Notes: generated by a model from the letters alone, not told the origin. 64,000 bases of DNA from Robinsoniella peoriensis (GCF_000797495.1 NZ_JTGN01000011.1:1-64000); one strand, 5' to 3'; positions 52,271 to 61,024 are shown, counted from the first letter of the stretch. Numbers and translations: made by a program.

Positions 52271-54062
52271 TGCTCTTGTCATCCGTTTCTTAATTATCAG
52301 CGCAGCCATCTCGGTTTTTGTATCCGTAATCCTGCTGGTTAAGAAATTATGCAAAAAACATCTGTCCCTGCGGGTACAGTACAATATCTGGTTTTTACTG
52401 CTTATTATGCTGGCTTTGCCTTTTCTCCCTGTCAAATCAGACGGGCTCAGCGGCCTCTGGCATTGGTTCCTGCAGTTGGGTTCTTCCGGAAGCACAGCTG
52501 GAAATACAGCTATAAATGCCGGTACCGCTGCCACTGCTTCAACTGCTGCTAACTGGATGCAGGATTTTACGGTGTCGGTAAAGCATGAGACTCCTGCCAT
52601 GCTGAATTACCTGCTATGTCTTATCTGGGGAACAGGCATTTTAATCATGGCTATATTGACACTGCGCTCCCAGCTCAGGATCAGGCAGGTCATCAAATCC
52701 GCTCTTCCGGTACAGAACCCGCAGGTCAAGATTATTTATAACGAATGCAGAGGTACCATTGGAATCTCTAAAAATATTCGTCTGTACAGCAGTGCTTTTA
52801 TCCAATCACCAATTTCAGTCGGATTATTAAAACCTTGTATTGTAATCCCGATCCATATGATAACCGGATCTCAGGATAAGGATATCCGTTTTATTCTGTT
52901 ACACGAATTACAGCATTACAAGCACCGTGATGTTACCGTAAATTATCTGATGTGCCTAGCCCGGATTATATACTGGTTTCATCCTCTGGTCTGGCTGGCA
53001 CTTAAGGAAATGCGTAATGACAGGGAAGTTGCATGCGACGCTGCGGTCCTACGAACAATTGATGAAAACAGTTACGCTGACTATGGGTATACTTTGCTAA
53101 ACTTTGCCGAAAAGCTGTCTCACTCTTCTTTTTCTTCCGCAGCCGGAATGGGTGGCACCAAAAAGCAGATAAAAAAGCGTATCATTCATATTGCATCTTT
53201 TCATCCCGAAAGTAAGTGGTTAAAATTAAAAAGCTGCCTAATATTTACCATGGCTCTTTCTATTGTAATAGGAAGTGCACCACTGTTGGCGTTGGGTGCA
53301 TCTGCCGGCAATGCATATCATTTTAACAACACAAATGTTGAATATGAAGATCTTGGCTCCTATTTCCAGGGATATGACGGCAGTTTCGTACTATATGACC
53401 AAAATGCAGACTATTGGAGTATATATAACAAAGATGCAAGTTCTAAAAGAGTATCCCCTGATTCTACTTACAAAATATACAGCGCTTTATTTGGATTGGA
53501 ATCCGGCAGCATTAATCCTGAAGATTCCTCTATCGCCTGGGATCAGACTGAATATCCTTTTGAATCATGGAATCAAAACCACGACCTGGACTCTGCTATG
53601 TCAAACTCCGTCAATTGGTACTTCCAGGCTGTCGATCAAAAAACGGGTTTGCCGGCACTGCAAAACTATATTCACGAAGTCGGTTATGGAAACCAGGATC
53701 TCTCCGGAGGTATTTCCCGTTATTGGATGGAATCTTCCCTAAAAATTTCTCCAATAGAACAAGTGGAACAATTATCCGCAATGTACCGTAATGATTTGCA
53801 ATTTAAAGCCAATAATATACAGGCTGTAAAAAATGCCCTTCATATATCCGACTCCTTTGGAACCTCTTTATACGGAAAAACAGGAACCGGGGATGTGGAA
53901 GGCAAAAATGTAAATGGATGGTTTATCGGTTTTCTTGAAAAAGACGGCAATACCTTCTTCTTTGCCACAAATATCCAGGGAGCGGATTTTGCTAATGGTA
54001 GTATGGCAAGCAAAATCTCACTGGAGATCCTGCAGGCTAAGAACCTTTATATTGGGAAATAA
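52263..54062 (+). CDS. BlaR1/MecR1-type sensor-protease (M56) with class D-like sensor domain
   Basis: 599 residues from ATG 52263 (SD GGAGGT). Four membrane segments surround a zinc-protease domain with LLHELQHYKHRD (HExxH, about residue 215). The extracellular C-terminal domain (residues 370-599) keeps class D beta-lactamase-like motifs: DSTYKIYS (acylated Ser-x-x-Lys), the SNSVNWYFQ region and YGKTGTG (KTG). The beta-lactam sensor therefore seems complete. No beta-lactamase or penicillin-binding-protein target gene lies in the window. Confidence 0.9.
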   Translation: MIDALVIRFLIISAAISVFVSVILLVKKLCKKHLSLRVQYNIWFLLLIMLALPFLPVKSDGLSGLWHWFLQLGSSGSTAGNTAINAGTAATASTAANWMQDFTVSVKHETPAMLNYLLCLIWGTGILIMAILTLRSQLRIRQVIKSALPVQNPQVKIIYNECRGTIGISKNIRLYSSAFIQSPISVGLLKPCIVIPIHMITGSQDKDIRFILLHELQHYKHRDVTVNYLMCLARIIYWFHPLVWLALKEMRNDREVACDAAVLRTIDENSYADYGYTLLNFAEKLSHSSFSSAAGMGGTKKQIKKRIIHIASFHPESKWLKLKSCLIFTMALSIVIGSAPLLALGASAGNAYHFNNTNVEYEDLGSYFQGYDGSFVLYDQNADYWSIYNKDASSKRVSPDSTYKIYSALFGLESGSINPEDSSIAWDQTEYPFESWNQNHDLDSAMSNSVNWYFQAVDQKTGLPALQNYIHEVGYGNQDLSGGISRYWMESSLKISPIEQVEQLSAMYRNDLQFKANNIQAVKNALHISDSFGTSLYGKTGTGDVEGKNVNGWFIGFLEKDGNTFFFATNIQGADFANGSMASKISLEILQAKNLYIGK

Positions 54063-54067
54063 TTTTA

Positions 54068-54115
54068 AAAACAGGTCTGTCCCGATGTTTATCAGGACAG
54101 ACCTGTTTCCTCTTT
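54068..54115 (+). terminator. Terminator after blaR1
   Basis: AAACAGGTCTGTCC pairs with GGACAGACCTGTTT around a 12-base loop, followed by CCTCTTTT. It ends the blaI-blaR1 unit; the weak T-run lowers certainty slightly. It may also serve the convergent fpg-like gene. Confidence 0.75.
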
Positions 54116-54171
54116 TGGCAGCTTAAATTTTTCGGTAAGTTTATCTTGAGCTTCTTCTTTTGTGTCTTCTG

Positions 54172-55005
54172 CTACCTTCCATCCAACGGCTGACACTTTG
54201 GGCAAAAATATATATTTCCTCCCAGATATGCCTGTCTGGAAATCCAGCCGCCGCACGTTGTACATGGCTCTTCCAGTGTCTTCTTTGAGAGATAAGTCTG
54301 ATAACCGCCGTAAACTCCAAAAAGATTCTTTTCCGTATCCCTGCCTCCCTTTTCTTTCATTTCCAACAAAGTCTTCTTCAGACTTTTAAAAAGAATATCC
54401 CGTTTTGTTTCATCGATATTTTCAATTTTTACCTTTGGATGAATTCCTGCATGAAAAAGAATATCCTGCAATACTCCGTTCCCCAAACCGGGGATGCGCT
54501 GTTCAGTTGCCAGGAATGCTTTCACGCTTATATTTTGCTTTACACTTTCATATAAGGTTTCAAAATATGCCCGGTTAAATTCTTCCATATAGGGAGTCGG
54601 TTTTTCTTTTGCCACCAGATAATAGGGATTATCATTCTGACCTTCCAGGAATACATGGATTCCTCCATACATCTGCACTGTAGTGACCAGCGCTGTACCA
54701 TCTGTAAATTCAGAATAGAACTGATGCTTCACAGGCGGTTTCTCCCCCTCTTTTAAATAGCGGATATTTGCTCCGTCTGTAAACAGCAGTCTGGCATCAC
54801 CAAGTGCTATTTCCACCTGCCCCGCCAGCGCATAAGCTTCTCCCACCTGCCTGCCGGAAAGCAGGCTGTCATATTTCTGGGGATCTCCAAAATAAAAGGT
54901 GAATTTATGTGGTGATTGATTTGCAGTAACGCTTTTTATTGTTTTTCCTTTTATGGTTCTGTTTAGCTGATCTGCCATTACCTGGCTTTCCGGTAATTCC
55001 AACAT
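54172..55005 (-). CDS. Fpg/Nei-family DNA glycosylase lacking the N-terminal proline
   Basis: 277 residues from ATG 55005 (MLELPESQVM, aligned to MPELPEV of Fpg); starts at 55035 or a GTG three codons upstream are also possible. Present: the helix-two-turn-helix region (LATEQRIPGLGNGVLQDILFHAGIHP) and C-terminal zinc finger CTTCGG...CPKC. Unlike classical Fpg (Pro2 nucleophile), position 2 is Leu. Members with MLELPE are found in Clostridia, so activity may be altered (only partly catalytic, or DNA-lesion recognition). The gene is convergent with blaR1. Confidence 0.82.
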   Translation of the reverse strand: MLELPESQVMADQLNRTIKGKTIKSVTANQSPHKFTFYFGDPQKYDSLLSGRQVGEAYALAGQVEIALGDARLLFTDGANIRYLKEGEKPPVKHQFYSEFTDGTALVTTVQMYGGIHVFLEGQNDNPYYLVAKEKPTPYMEEFNRAYFETLYESVKQNISVKAFLATEQRIPGLGNGVLQDILFHAGIHPKVKIENIDETKRDILFKSLKKTLLEMKEKGGRDTEKNLFGVYGGYQTYLSKKTLEEPCTTCGGWISRQAYLGGNIYFCPKCQPLDGR

Positions 55006-55095
55006 TGGTCGCACACCATCCTTTCTAAAATGCATATTTGCATTTATTATAAAGCATCCAATGATAAATAGCTACCATTTCATTGCTGTTTTAGC

Positions 55096-55230
55096 GCTAC
55101 AGCGAACAGTTTCAACTTAAATTTGGGTTTTGTTGAGTAAGGGATGCTTTGTAGATATTGGATAATGCAGGTCAAGCGGGCAGCACTACATCTATTTACA
55201 AAGCGTCCCTTTCTCAGCATTCCCCCAACT
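55096..55230. repeat. Family 1 palindromic repeat, copy 4 (internally deleted)
   Basis: The left end reads CTACAGCGAACAG, as in copy 3. AAATTTGGGTTTTG with GGATGCTTTGTAGATATT pairs with CATCTATTTACAAAGCG and CCCCCAACTT at the right. The central branched region is gone, leaving a simple hairpin. The right arm overlaps the last 12 to 15 codons of the ABC permease gene (55192-55230) and supplies its stop codon. Confidence 0.82.
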
Positions 55231-56079
55231 TTTCTTCCGGTTCACAATTAATACCGCCAGACCGAAGAAGATCACTGCAGTTATCAGCAATACCACTATA
55301 TGAATCCATACACGGTCATTATCACTGCCCATTTTAAGCGTTACACCCAGCGTGTCTTTAAACTCAGTCACAAATTCCTCCGATACTCCTGACAGACCTG
55401 AATCCATAGGTTCTTTCATCATCACCTGTCTCATCAGCGCTGCCCCATGAGAAATAGGAAAACATTTGACGACCGTCTGCAACACCTCCGGCAGGGTTCC
55501 CACCGGTATATAAATGCCCGTAAGAAAACCAGCCAGGGGTGAGATTACAGAAGATACAGTTGCATATGTATCGGAATGACTGAAGAGTACTATTATAAAA
55601 TACATAATTGCGCTGGATGCCAGAACCGTGATCAGGATCACACCCAGCACTTCCATCAAAGATAAGATATCCAACAGCTGCCCACCTCTGCATACTATAT
55701 AAATTTCTGCTGCGATAAAAGTAAATATGCTCATAAGAACCCCTACGATATAAGAACTAAGCACATAACCGCCGGCAATCTGCCACGCCTTAACCGGGGA
55801 GCAAAAAAAATCTCTTATACAGCCATTTTCTTTATCCCGGATCATAAGCCCCATTGCTCCTAATGTGGTTGTCATAGAAGCTACCGATATAAAACCGGAC
55901 ATGATCCATGCATTAATTATATTATCTGCATTTTCAACCTCCATCAGGCTTTTTTTCATATTGTCGCCCAGGAAAAACACATATAAGGCAATCACTACAA
56001 GAGCTGCAATCAGAGAAGAAAAAACTCCCTTTTTATTGCGGAAAAATATTTTACAATTGCGTATCATCAGTACCTGCAT
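55192..56079 (-). CDS. ABC-2 type transporter permease (DrrB-like)
   Basis: 295 residues, about six membrane segments with the ABC2 family stretches: FFCSPVKAWQIAGGYVLSS, SSVISPLAGFLTGIYIPVG and VVKCFPISHGAALMRQV. It is the channel subunit of an exporter for drugs, lipids or polyketide-like compounds; the cargo is unknown. The start overlaps the ATPase stop by 13 bases. The C-terminal residues KKSWGNAEKGTLCK and the stop lie inside palindromic repeat copy 4, so the natural end was probably replaced. Confidence 0.88.
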   Translation of the reverse strand: MQVLMIRNCKIFFRNKKGVFSSLIAALVVIALYVFFLGDNMKKSLMEVENADNIINAWIMSGFISVASMTTTLGAMGLMIRDKENGCIRDFFCSPVKAWQIAGGYVLSSYIVGVLMSIFTFIAAEIYIVCRGGQLLDILSLMEVLGVILITVLASSAIMYFIIVLFSHSDTYATVSSVISPLAGFLTGIYIPVGTLPEVLQTVVKCFPISHGAALMRQVMMKEPMDSGLSGVSEEFVTEFKDTLGVTLKMGSDNDRVWIHIVVLLITAVIFFGLAVLIVNRKKSWGNAEKGTLCK

Positions 56080-56816
56080 GATAAAACCTCCTCTCTTTTT
56101 GCAACTTTTAAGAATACTTCATCTAAGGTATTGACCTGATATTTCTCCTTAAGTTCCATAGGTGTGCCTCCTGCTGCCACGAGGCCATGATCCAGCATAA
56201 TAATGCGATCCGAAACGGCAGCTTCTTCCATATAGTGTGTCGTTAACAGAATCGTCATGTTCCTTTCCTCTTTTAATCGCAATATCATCTCCCATACATC
56301 ATGACGAACCTGTGGGTCCAGGCCGGCAGTGGGTTCATCTAAAAACAGTACACTTGGCTTATGTACCATAGCTCTTGCAATATCTGCTCTCCTTCTCTGC
56401 CCGCCCGATAATTTCCCGTACGGGCGGTCAATATATTCCATAGCAGATACGGCAAGTGCAGCTTCATGGACTGCCTGCTGAATCCGGGATTTTTTCTTGA
56501 TATAAAATTTAGAACGCAGATATAAATTTTCTCTAACAGTTAGAGATGCATCCAATATACTGTCCTGGAATACAATTCCAATATCATTTTTAATCTGCAG
56601 ATCCTCCTTACCTGCCCTGAAACCATTTATTTTTACCTCTCCCCCGTCTGGTTTTAATAAAGTACACAAAATATCAATCGTTGTAGATTTCCCGGCACCA
56701 TTGGGCCCCAGCAGCGAAAACAGTTCTCCTTTTTTTATGGTAAAAGAAAGGTCTTTGACCGCGGCTGTTTCCTGGTAAGATTTTTTCAAATTGAATACTT
56801 CAATGATGTTACTCAT
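56067..56816 (-). CDS. ABC transporter ATPase (DrrA-like)
   Basis: 249 residues. Walker A GPNGAGKST (about residue 38), Q-loop VFQDSILD, signature LSGGQRRRADIARAM (about 136), Walker B VLFLDEPTAGLDP and H-loop TTHYMEEA. It powers the permease at 55192. It is the DrrA class of drug or antibiotic exporters. The gene lies about 210 bases after the DUF3021 gene and its terminator. The LytTR-DUF3021 pair upstream commonly controls such ABC exporters. Confidence 0.92.
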   Translation of the reverse strand: MSNIIEVFNLKKSYQETAAVKDLSFTIKKGELFSLLGPNGAGKSTTIDILCTLLKPDGGEVKINGFRAGKEDLQIKNDIGIVFQDSILDASLTVRENLYLRSKFYIKKKSRIQQAVHEAALAVSAMEYIDRPYGKLSGGQRRRADIARAMVHKPSVLFLDEPTAGLDPQVRHDVWEMILRLKEERNMTILLTTHYMEEAAVSDRIIMLDHGLVAAGGTPMELKEKYQVNTLDEVFLKVAKREEVLSCRY

Positions 56817-56954
56817 ATGATCACCTTTTTCACAGATTTCTCTGTATTACCGCCCACTTAAACAAAAAGTAAGATCGTGCGGCGGCATTCCTTTCTGCTT
56901 TTATTTTCCATCTCCCGGATACCTCTATGTTTTTCTATTCTATTATCTTTTTGC

Positions 56955-56986
56955 AAAAAAACAACAGGCCGCAATGCGACCTGTTC
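56955..56986 (-). terminator. Terminator between DUF3021 and the ABC exporter
   Basis: On the minus strand GAACAGG, with a GC-rich centre, pairs with CCTGTTG, followed by a run of seven T (56961-56955). It would end the LytTR-DUF3021 transcript, so the exporter probably has its own promoter within 56817-56954. Confidence 0.82.
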
Positions 56987-57025
56987 TATTTGAGGTATAA
57001 GTGGTATAAAACAAAAGGTAAGCTG

Positions 57026-57502
57026 CTATTTATTTTTCTCATACTCTTTAGAATCAAGTATGTCTTTCTTTCTCTTATGGTATTCTTTTAATCCCCTATC
57101 CAGCTCTTTTGCCTCCTTATGGGATTTAAAAAAAGACAATAGAACTACGACTGTATAGACTACCAGAACTTCCGCCAGTATAATAATTTTTTCTTTCCAG
57201 GAATTCATTCCCCAGTTGGAAAATGAGATAAACAGCATCACAGTAACAATTATGCATGCCAGATGTACGCTTCTTCTTAAAATAGCACTGCCTCTGCTTT
57301 TTGGCGTCCAGAGATATAAGATAACGTTGAAAACAGATGTTAAGATCGCCAGGAGTAATATCTGTCCAAAAATATTTTTAGGAATCATAATACCGGAATT
57401 TCCACCCATGGTTGCCAGCGTTACCATAATCAGTATTCCAGTGGTAATTGCACAAAAATCATGTACGAATTCTTTCACCCATGGTGCCAGTCCTTTTTTC
57501 AT
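57026..57502 (-). CDS. DUF3021 membrane protein
   Basis: 158 residues with four hydrophobic segments: FCAITTGILIMVTLATMG, IFGQILLLAILTSVFNVIL, LACIIVTVMLFISF and IIILAEVLVVYTVVVLL, then a charged C-terminal tail. This is the DUF3021 pattern, usually encoded beside a LytTR regulator as an antagonist or membrane sensor. It lies 11 bases after the LytTR gene. SD GGAGG is 7 bases before the ATG. The molecular role is inferred. Confidence 0.85.
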   Translation of the reverse strand: MKKGLAPWVKEFVHDFCAITTGILIMVTLATMGGNSGIMIPKNIFGQILLLAILTSVFNVILYLWTPKSRGSAILRRSVHLACIIVTVMLFISFSNWGMNSWKEKIIILAEVLVVYTVVVLLSFFKSHKEAKELDRGLKEYHKRKKDILDSKEYEKNK

Positions 57503-57513
57503 CCCAATCCCTC

Positions 57514-57951
57514 CTAAACATTCATTTTTTTCTTCAATGCAGGTACATACTGCCTGGAAATAATAATCTTTTCCCCGTTTTCCAGCATCGCTTCAAATCG
57601 GCCTCCAAATGCGGGTCTTATGGAACTGACTTTGTCCATATTGATGATCACTGATTTGGATATTCTAAGAAAATCACTGTACCCGTAGACTTCTTCGATC
57701 TGATACAGCTTCTGTTTTATTTCGTAAACCGCTTCTCTGCAATACATATAAGACTTATTATCTACTGATTCAAAATAATAGACTTCATGGGGATGGATCC
57801 GGTACATCTGCTCTTCTTTATATCCTATCAGAGTATCCTGCTGCATTTTAAGTGCTGATATCAGCTTCAGTACATTTTCATTCAGTTTATGCATTGAAAT
57901 AATAATTTTATCTTCTTCATCCTGGAGCGGTGTTTCAATTATTATTTTCAT
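57514..57951 (-). CDS. LytTR-domain transcriptional regulator
   Basis: 145 residues. The LytTR DNA-binding domain covers residues 45-145 (IHPHEVYYFESVDNKSYMY, then FLRISKSVIINMDKVSSI and IISRQYVPALKKK). No response-regulator receiver domain is present, as is usual when paired with DUF3021. It probably autoregulates its own operon and controls the adjacent exporter. SD AGGCAGG lies about 7 bases before the ATG. Confidence 0.88.
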   Translation of the reverse strand: MKIIIETPLQDEEDKIIISMHKLNENVLKLISALKMQQDTLIGYKEEQMYRIHPHEVYYFESVDNKSYMYCREAVYEIKQKLYQIEEVYGYSDFLRISKSVIINMDKVSSIRPAFGGRFEAMLENGEKIIISRQYVPALKKKMNV

Positions 57952-57972
57952 CCCTGTACCTGCCTTATTCCT

Positions 57973-58590
57973 TTATCTTTTTGCCATGTGTTTCTCCAGC
58001 CTGCTTAATCCTGCATTTACAATAATTGCCAGCCCTGCCGACAGAATACTTCCCCATAAAATCTTGTTTACATTCAAGGTCCGCAGTCCGTCAAGCAGAA
58101 TACTGCCCAGTCCTCCTGCATTGATCGTTGCTGCGATCGTAGCGATTCCAATGGTTGAAACAACAGCGAGATGTATCCCCGTAAACAAGGGCCGCAGGGA
58201 CAGCGGTATCCGAACCTTAACCAGAATCTGCATCCGGCTCATTCCCATTCCTGTTGCAGCTTCTATCACGGATGCATCCACCTGATTCAGCCCATCTATA
58301 AAATTGCGCAGCAGCAGATACTGATTATACATGACCAGTACTATAATTGCAGTATTCCTGCCCAGTCCCGTTACCGGTATTAAAATTGCAAACAGGGCAA
58401 GGCTTGGTATGGAATAAATCATAGAAAAAAATCCGATTAAGATTTTTGATATCCACTGGAAATACATCGATAATATTGTTAACACTGATGCCAGTATCAC
58501 AGATAAAAGCAGCGTGATTATAACGATTTCAATATGTTCTGCCAATGCCTTTAATAACTTATCATGGTATTTTACCAGATATGTGATCAT
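57973..58590 (-). CDS. opuCB: Osmoprotectant ABC transporter permease (OpuCB/ProW-like)
   Basis: 205 residues, about five to six membrane segments, with the EAA-type loop GLNQVDASVIEAATGMGMS and the SLRPLFTGIHLAVVSTIGIATIAATINAGGLG region. The ATG overlaps the opuCA stop (ATGA). One of two permeases of a glycine betaine, carnitine or choline importer; the substrate is inferred from the family. It is the last gene of the minus-strand opu set, 21 bases before the LytTR gene, without an obvious terminator. Confidence 0.88.
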   Translation of the reverse strand: MITYLVKYHDKLLKALAEHIEIVIITLLLSVILASVLTILSMYFQWISKILIGFFSMIYSIPSLALFAILIPVTGLGRNTAIIVLVMYNQYLLLRNFIDGLNQVDASVIEAATGMGMSRMQILVKVRIPLSLRPLFTGIHLAVVSTIGIATIAATINAGGLGSILLDGLRTLNVNKILWGSILSAGLAIIVNAGLSRLEKHMAKR

Positions 58591-59354
58591 GTAAATGCCT
58601 CCCAGAATTGTTCCTGTTTACGTGTGGAATCGATCAGGGATTTTACAAATTCATCTGATGGATTCCTGACGATATTCTCTGGCTTATCAAACTGTCTGAT
58701 CTTTCCTTCGTTCATAATAATTACCCGGCTGCCAAGTTTAAATGCCTCATTAATGTCATGTGTTACAAAGAGAAACGTCTTTTTGGATTCCCTGTGAATT
58801 TTTTGCAGTTCCTCCTGAAGATTCATACGGTTAATAGCGTCGATGGCTCCAAAAGGTTCATCCATCAGCATGATCCTTGGATCTGCGCACAGGGCTCTTG
58901 CAAGTCCTGCTCTTTGCTGCTGTCCACCCGAGAGCTGAGAAGGGTATCTTTTACCATATTCCGAATAAGACAATCCCACCATTTCCAGCAATTCCTGAAC
59001 CCTTTCATTTATCTTTTCCTCCGGCCATTTCAGAAGCCTTGGAACCGTGGCAATATTTTCCCCAATGTTCATGTGTGGGAAAAGGCCAACCTGCTGGATG
59101 ACATAACCGATCTCTCTTCTAAGAAGAACCGGATCTTTGGAGCTGATATCCTCTCCAAAGATTTTGACAGAACCTTTATCCGGTTCATAAAGACGGTTGA
59201 CCATCTTTAATAAAGTCGTTTTCCCACAACCGGAAGAGCCCAATATCGTTATGAACTCACCCTGTCCGATTTCACAGCTTACATCATTCACTGCAAAATA
59301 TCCGGTATTGTCAAATTTTTTACTTACATTTATAAATTCGATTGCTTTCTTCAC
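58587..59354 (-). CDS. opuCA: Osmoprotectant ABC transporter ATPase (OpuCA/ProV-like)
   Basis: 255 residues. Walker A GSSGCGKTTLLKMVNRL (about residue 38-54), signature LSGGQQQRAGLARAL, Walker B IMLMDEPFGAID, VTHDINEAFKLG H-loop. No C-terminal CBS domains, which are present in longer OpuCA proteins, so regulation by ionic strength through CBS is absent here. It lies 22 bases after the binding-protein gene. Confidence 0.9.
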   Translation of the reverse strand: MKKAIEFINVSKKFDNTGYFAVNDVSCEIGQGEFITILGSSGCGKTTLLKMVNRLYEPDKGSVKIFGEDISSKDPVLLRREIGYVIQQVGLFPHMNIGENIATVPRLLKWPEEKINERVQELLEMVGLSYSEYGKRYPSQLSGGQQQRAGLARALCADPRIMLMDEPFGAIDAINRMNLQEELQKIHRESKKTFLFVTHDINEAFKLGSRVIIMNEGKIRQFDKPENIVRNPSDEFVKSLIDSTRKQEQFWEAFT

Positions 59355-59376
59355 TCAAATGCCTCCGCTGACTGCA

Positions 59377-60279
59377 TTATTTTATACTGTCGTAATATTC
59401 CTTTGCCACTTCTTCATATTCCCGTTTTTCCACATCTGCTTCCGCATTTAATTTTGTAACGGTCTTCGTATCCAGAGTAGCACTGATCTTATTTAAGATG
59501 TCCGCTATTTCCGGATAAGTGTTCAACACCGTTTCCCGTACAACCGGAGCTAAGTTATATGGAGGCCAGAGCTTCTTATCATCTTCCAGAAGGGTAAATT
59601 CATCTTTTACCAGCTGGCCTTCTGTTGTATATGCCGGTGCTGCATCTGCCTCATCATTTTCCAGTACAGAATACTTCAGTCCTCCGTCATACACTTTTGA
59701 TGATTTCCAATCAAATGGCCCATAGAGCTTTTCCAGGCCCAGCATCCCGTCTTCTCTCTGATCAAATTCACCCTGGGATGCAAACCGAAGCTCAGATGCA
59801 TTTTTCTGAAGATCTGATATGGTTTTAATTCCATATTTTTCTGCTATATCTGTTCGGATAACCAGACCCTGTCCGTCATTTGCCTGGGAATAATCCAGCC
59901 AAATCAATTTATATTGCTTTTCGTATTCTTCTTTAACCGTGTCATACACCTGCTGTGCATCTGTCATAGGATCCATTTTTAAGATAGAGATCAAACCGGT
60001 ACCTGTATATTCCGGATACAAATCAATTTCTCCATTCATGATAGATGTATGAACAACAGAACCCGCTATATCCATGACTCTCTCTACCGAAAAACCGGCA
60101 TCTTCTAATGCCAGGGCATAAACTTCAGCTACGATCAGGTTCTCCGTAAGATCTTTTGACCCCACTTTAATGCTCTTTTCCTCACTTTTACTATTGCCAC
60201 AGCCGGCAATCCCAACCATAAGGGATGCAGCTATAAAAATTGCTAATGCTTTCTTCAAAACTTTATTACCTTTTTTCAT
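59377..60279 (-). CDS. opuCC: Osmoprotectant-binding lipoprotein (OpuCC/ProX-like)
   Basis: 300 residues from ATG 60279, which has GGAG 7 bases upstream; the in-frame ATG at 60285 lies too close. Signal sequence with lipobox VGIAGCGNS (Cys about residue 27). The OpuAC-type fold: IKVGSKDLTENLIVAEVYAL, DLYPEYTGTGL, VYDGGLKYSVLENDEADAAP-like region, and LAPVVRETVL. It binds quaternary amines outside the membrane. The upstream 110-base intercistronic region holds four 19-bp tandem repeats. Confidence 0.88.
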   Translation of the reverse strand: MKKGNKVLKKALAIFIAASLMVGIAGCGNSKSEEKSIKVGSKDLTENLIVAEVYALALEDAGFSVERVMDIAGSVVHTSIMNGEIDLYPEYTGTGLISILKMDPMTDAQQVYDTVKEEYEKQYKLIWLDYSQANDGQGLVIRTDIAEKYGIKTISDLQKNASELRFASQGEFDQREDGMLGLEKLYGPFDWKSSKVYDGGLKYSVLENDEADAAPAYTTEGQLVKDEFTLLEDDKKLWPPYNLAPVVRETVLNTYPEIADILNKISATLDTKTVTKLNAEADVEKREYEEVAKEYYDSIK

Positions 60280-60295
60280 TTTCATTCTCCTTGAC

Positions 60296-60371
60296 TATTC
60301 TGTTTCTGTATTGTTATTCTGTTTCTGTATTGTTATTTTGTTTCTGTATTGTTATTTTGTTATCGTATTTA
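60296..60371 (-). repeat. Four 19-bp tandem repeats between opuCD and opuCC
   Basis: Units 60296-60314 and 60315-60333 are identical (TATTCTGTTTCTGTATTGT); 60334-60352 has one change; 60353-60371 is diverged. On the minus-strand transcript this is an unstructured A-rich tract between two genes of one operon. The number of units could vary by slippage. Confidence 0.9.
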
Positions 60372-60391
60372 ATCTGGTGATATCCACCCTT

Positions 60392-61024
60392 TTAGCGGTA
60401 TCTGACAATCCACTTTTCTGCTGCTGACACCAGAAAACCGGAAAAAAGGGATAACAGCGCTACCGAAATTCCACCAATCAATAATAAATCAGTCCTGTTT
60501 AATCCAAGACCGGTAAAAATAATTGTCCCCAATCCGCCACCGCCAATATATGCAGCCAGTGTTGCACTGGCAATAATTTCTACTAATGCTGTCTTTGTTC
60601 CAATCAGGATATACGGCAGTGCAAGAGGTATCCGTACTTTTTTAAAAATCTGCTTGTCTGTCATGCCAAGACCCCTGGCTGTTTCCAGCATAAATTCGGG
60701 TGTGCTTTCAAATCCTGCATTGGTATTCATAAGTATAGGCGGAATTGCCAGTATTACCAGCGCCGTCATAGCAGGACGCATTCCGGTTCCCATAATGGGG
60801 ATTAATAATATTAAAACGGCAAAGCTTGGTACTATACGGAGCACATTAAAAAACGCGGTAATCCACTTGCGAAATCTCTTCGTATGTGCACAATATATGC
60901 CTGCAGGTATGCCCACTGCCAGCGCGATTGACAGTGAAAGCAGGCTGATTAATACATGTTCCCCTACTGCCGTCAGATAAGTATCCATGTTATTTGTAAA
61001 ATAATCTATGATTTGCTGCCACAT
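60392..61024 (-). CDS. opuCD: Osmoprotectant ABC transporter permease (OpuCD/ProW-like)
   Basis: 210 residues with five to six membrane segments: HVLISLLSLSIALAVGIPAG, ETARGLGMTDKQIFKKVRIP (EAA loop), ALVEIIASATLAAYIGGGGLG. The second permease of the importer, the first gene transcribed. Similar to the product at 57973 but not identical, as expected for a heteromeric channel. No SD stronger than GGGACAC-type purine (AGAAGGGACACC) precedes the ATG. Confidence 0.88.
   Translation of the reverse strand: MWQQIIDYFTNNMDTYLTAVGEHVLISLLSLSIALAVGIPAGIYCAHTKRFRKWITAFFNVLRIVPSFAVLILLIPIMGTGMRPAMTALVILAIPPILMNTNAGFESTPEFMLETARGLGMTDKQIFKKVRIPLALPYILIGTKTALVEIIASATLAAYIGGGGLGTIIFTGLGLNRTDLLLIGGISVALLSLFSGFLVSAAEKWIVRYR

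Noticed and set aside
60296-60371. CRISPR-like repeat array
   Set aside because: The repeats are contiguous without spacers and sit between two genes of an operon; the cobD repeats are coding. No cas genes occur.
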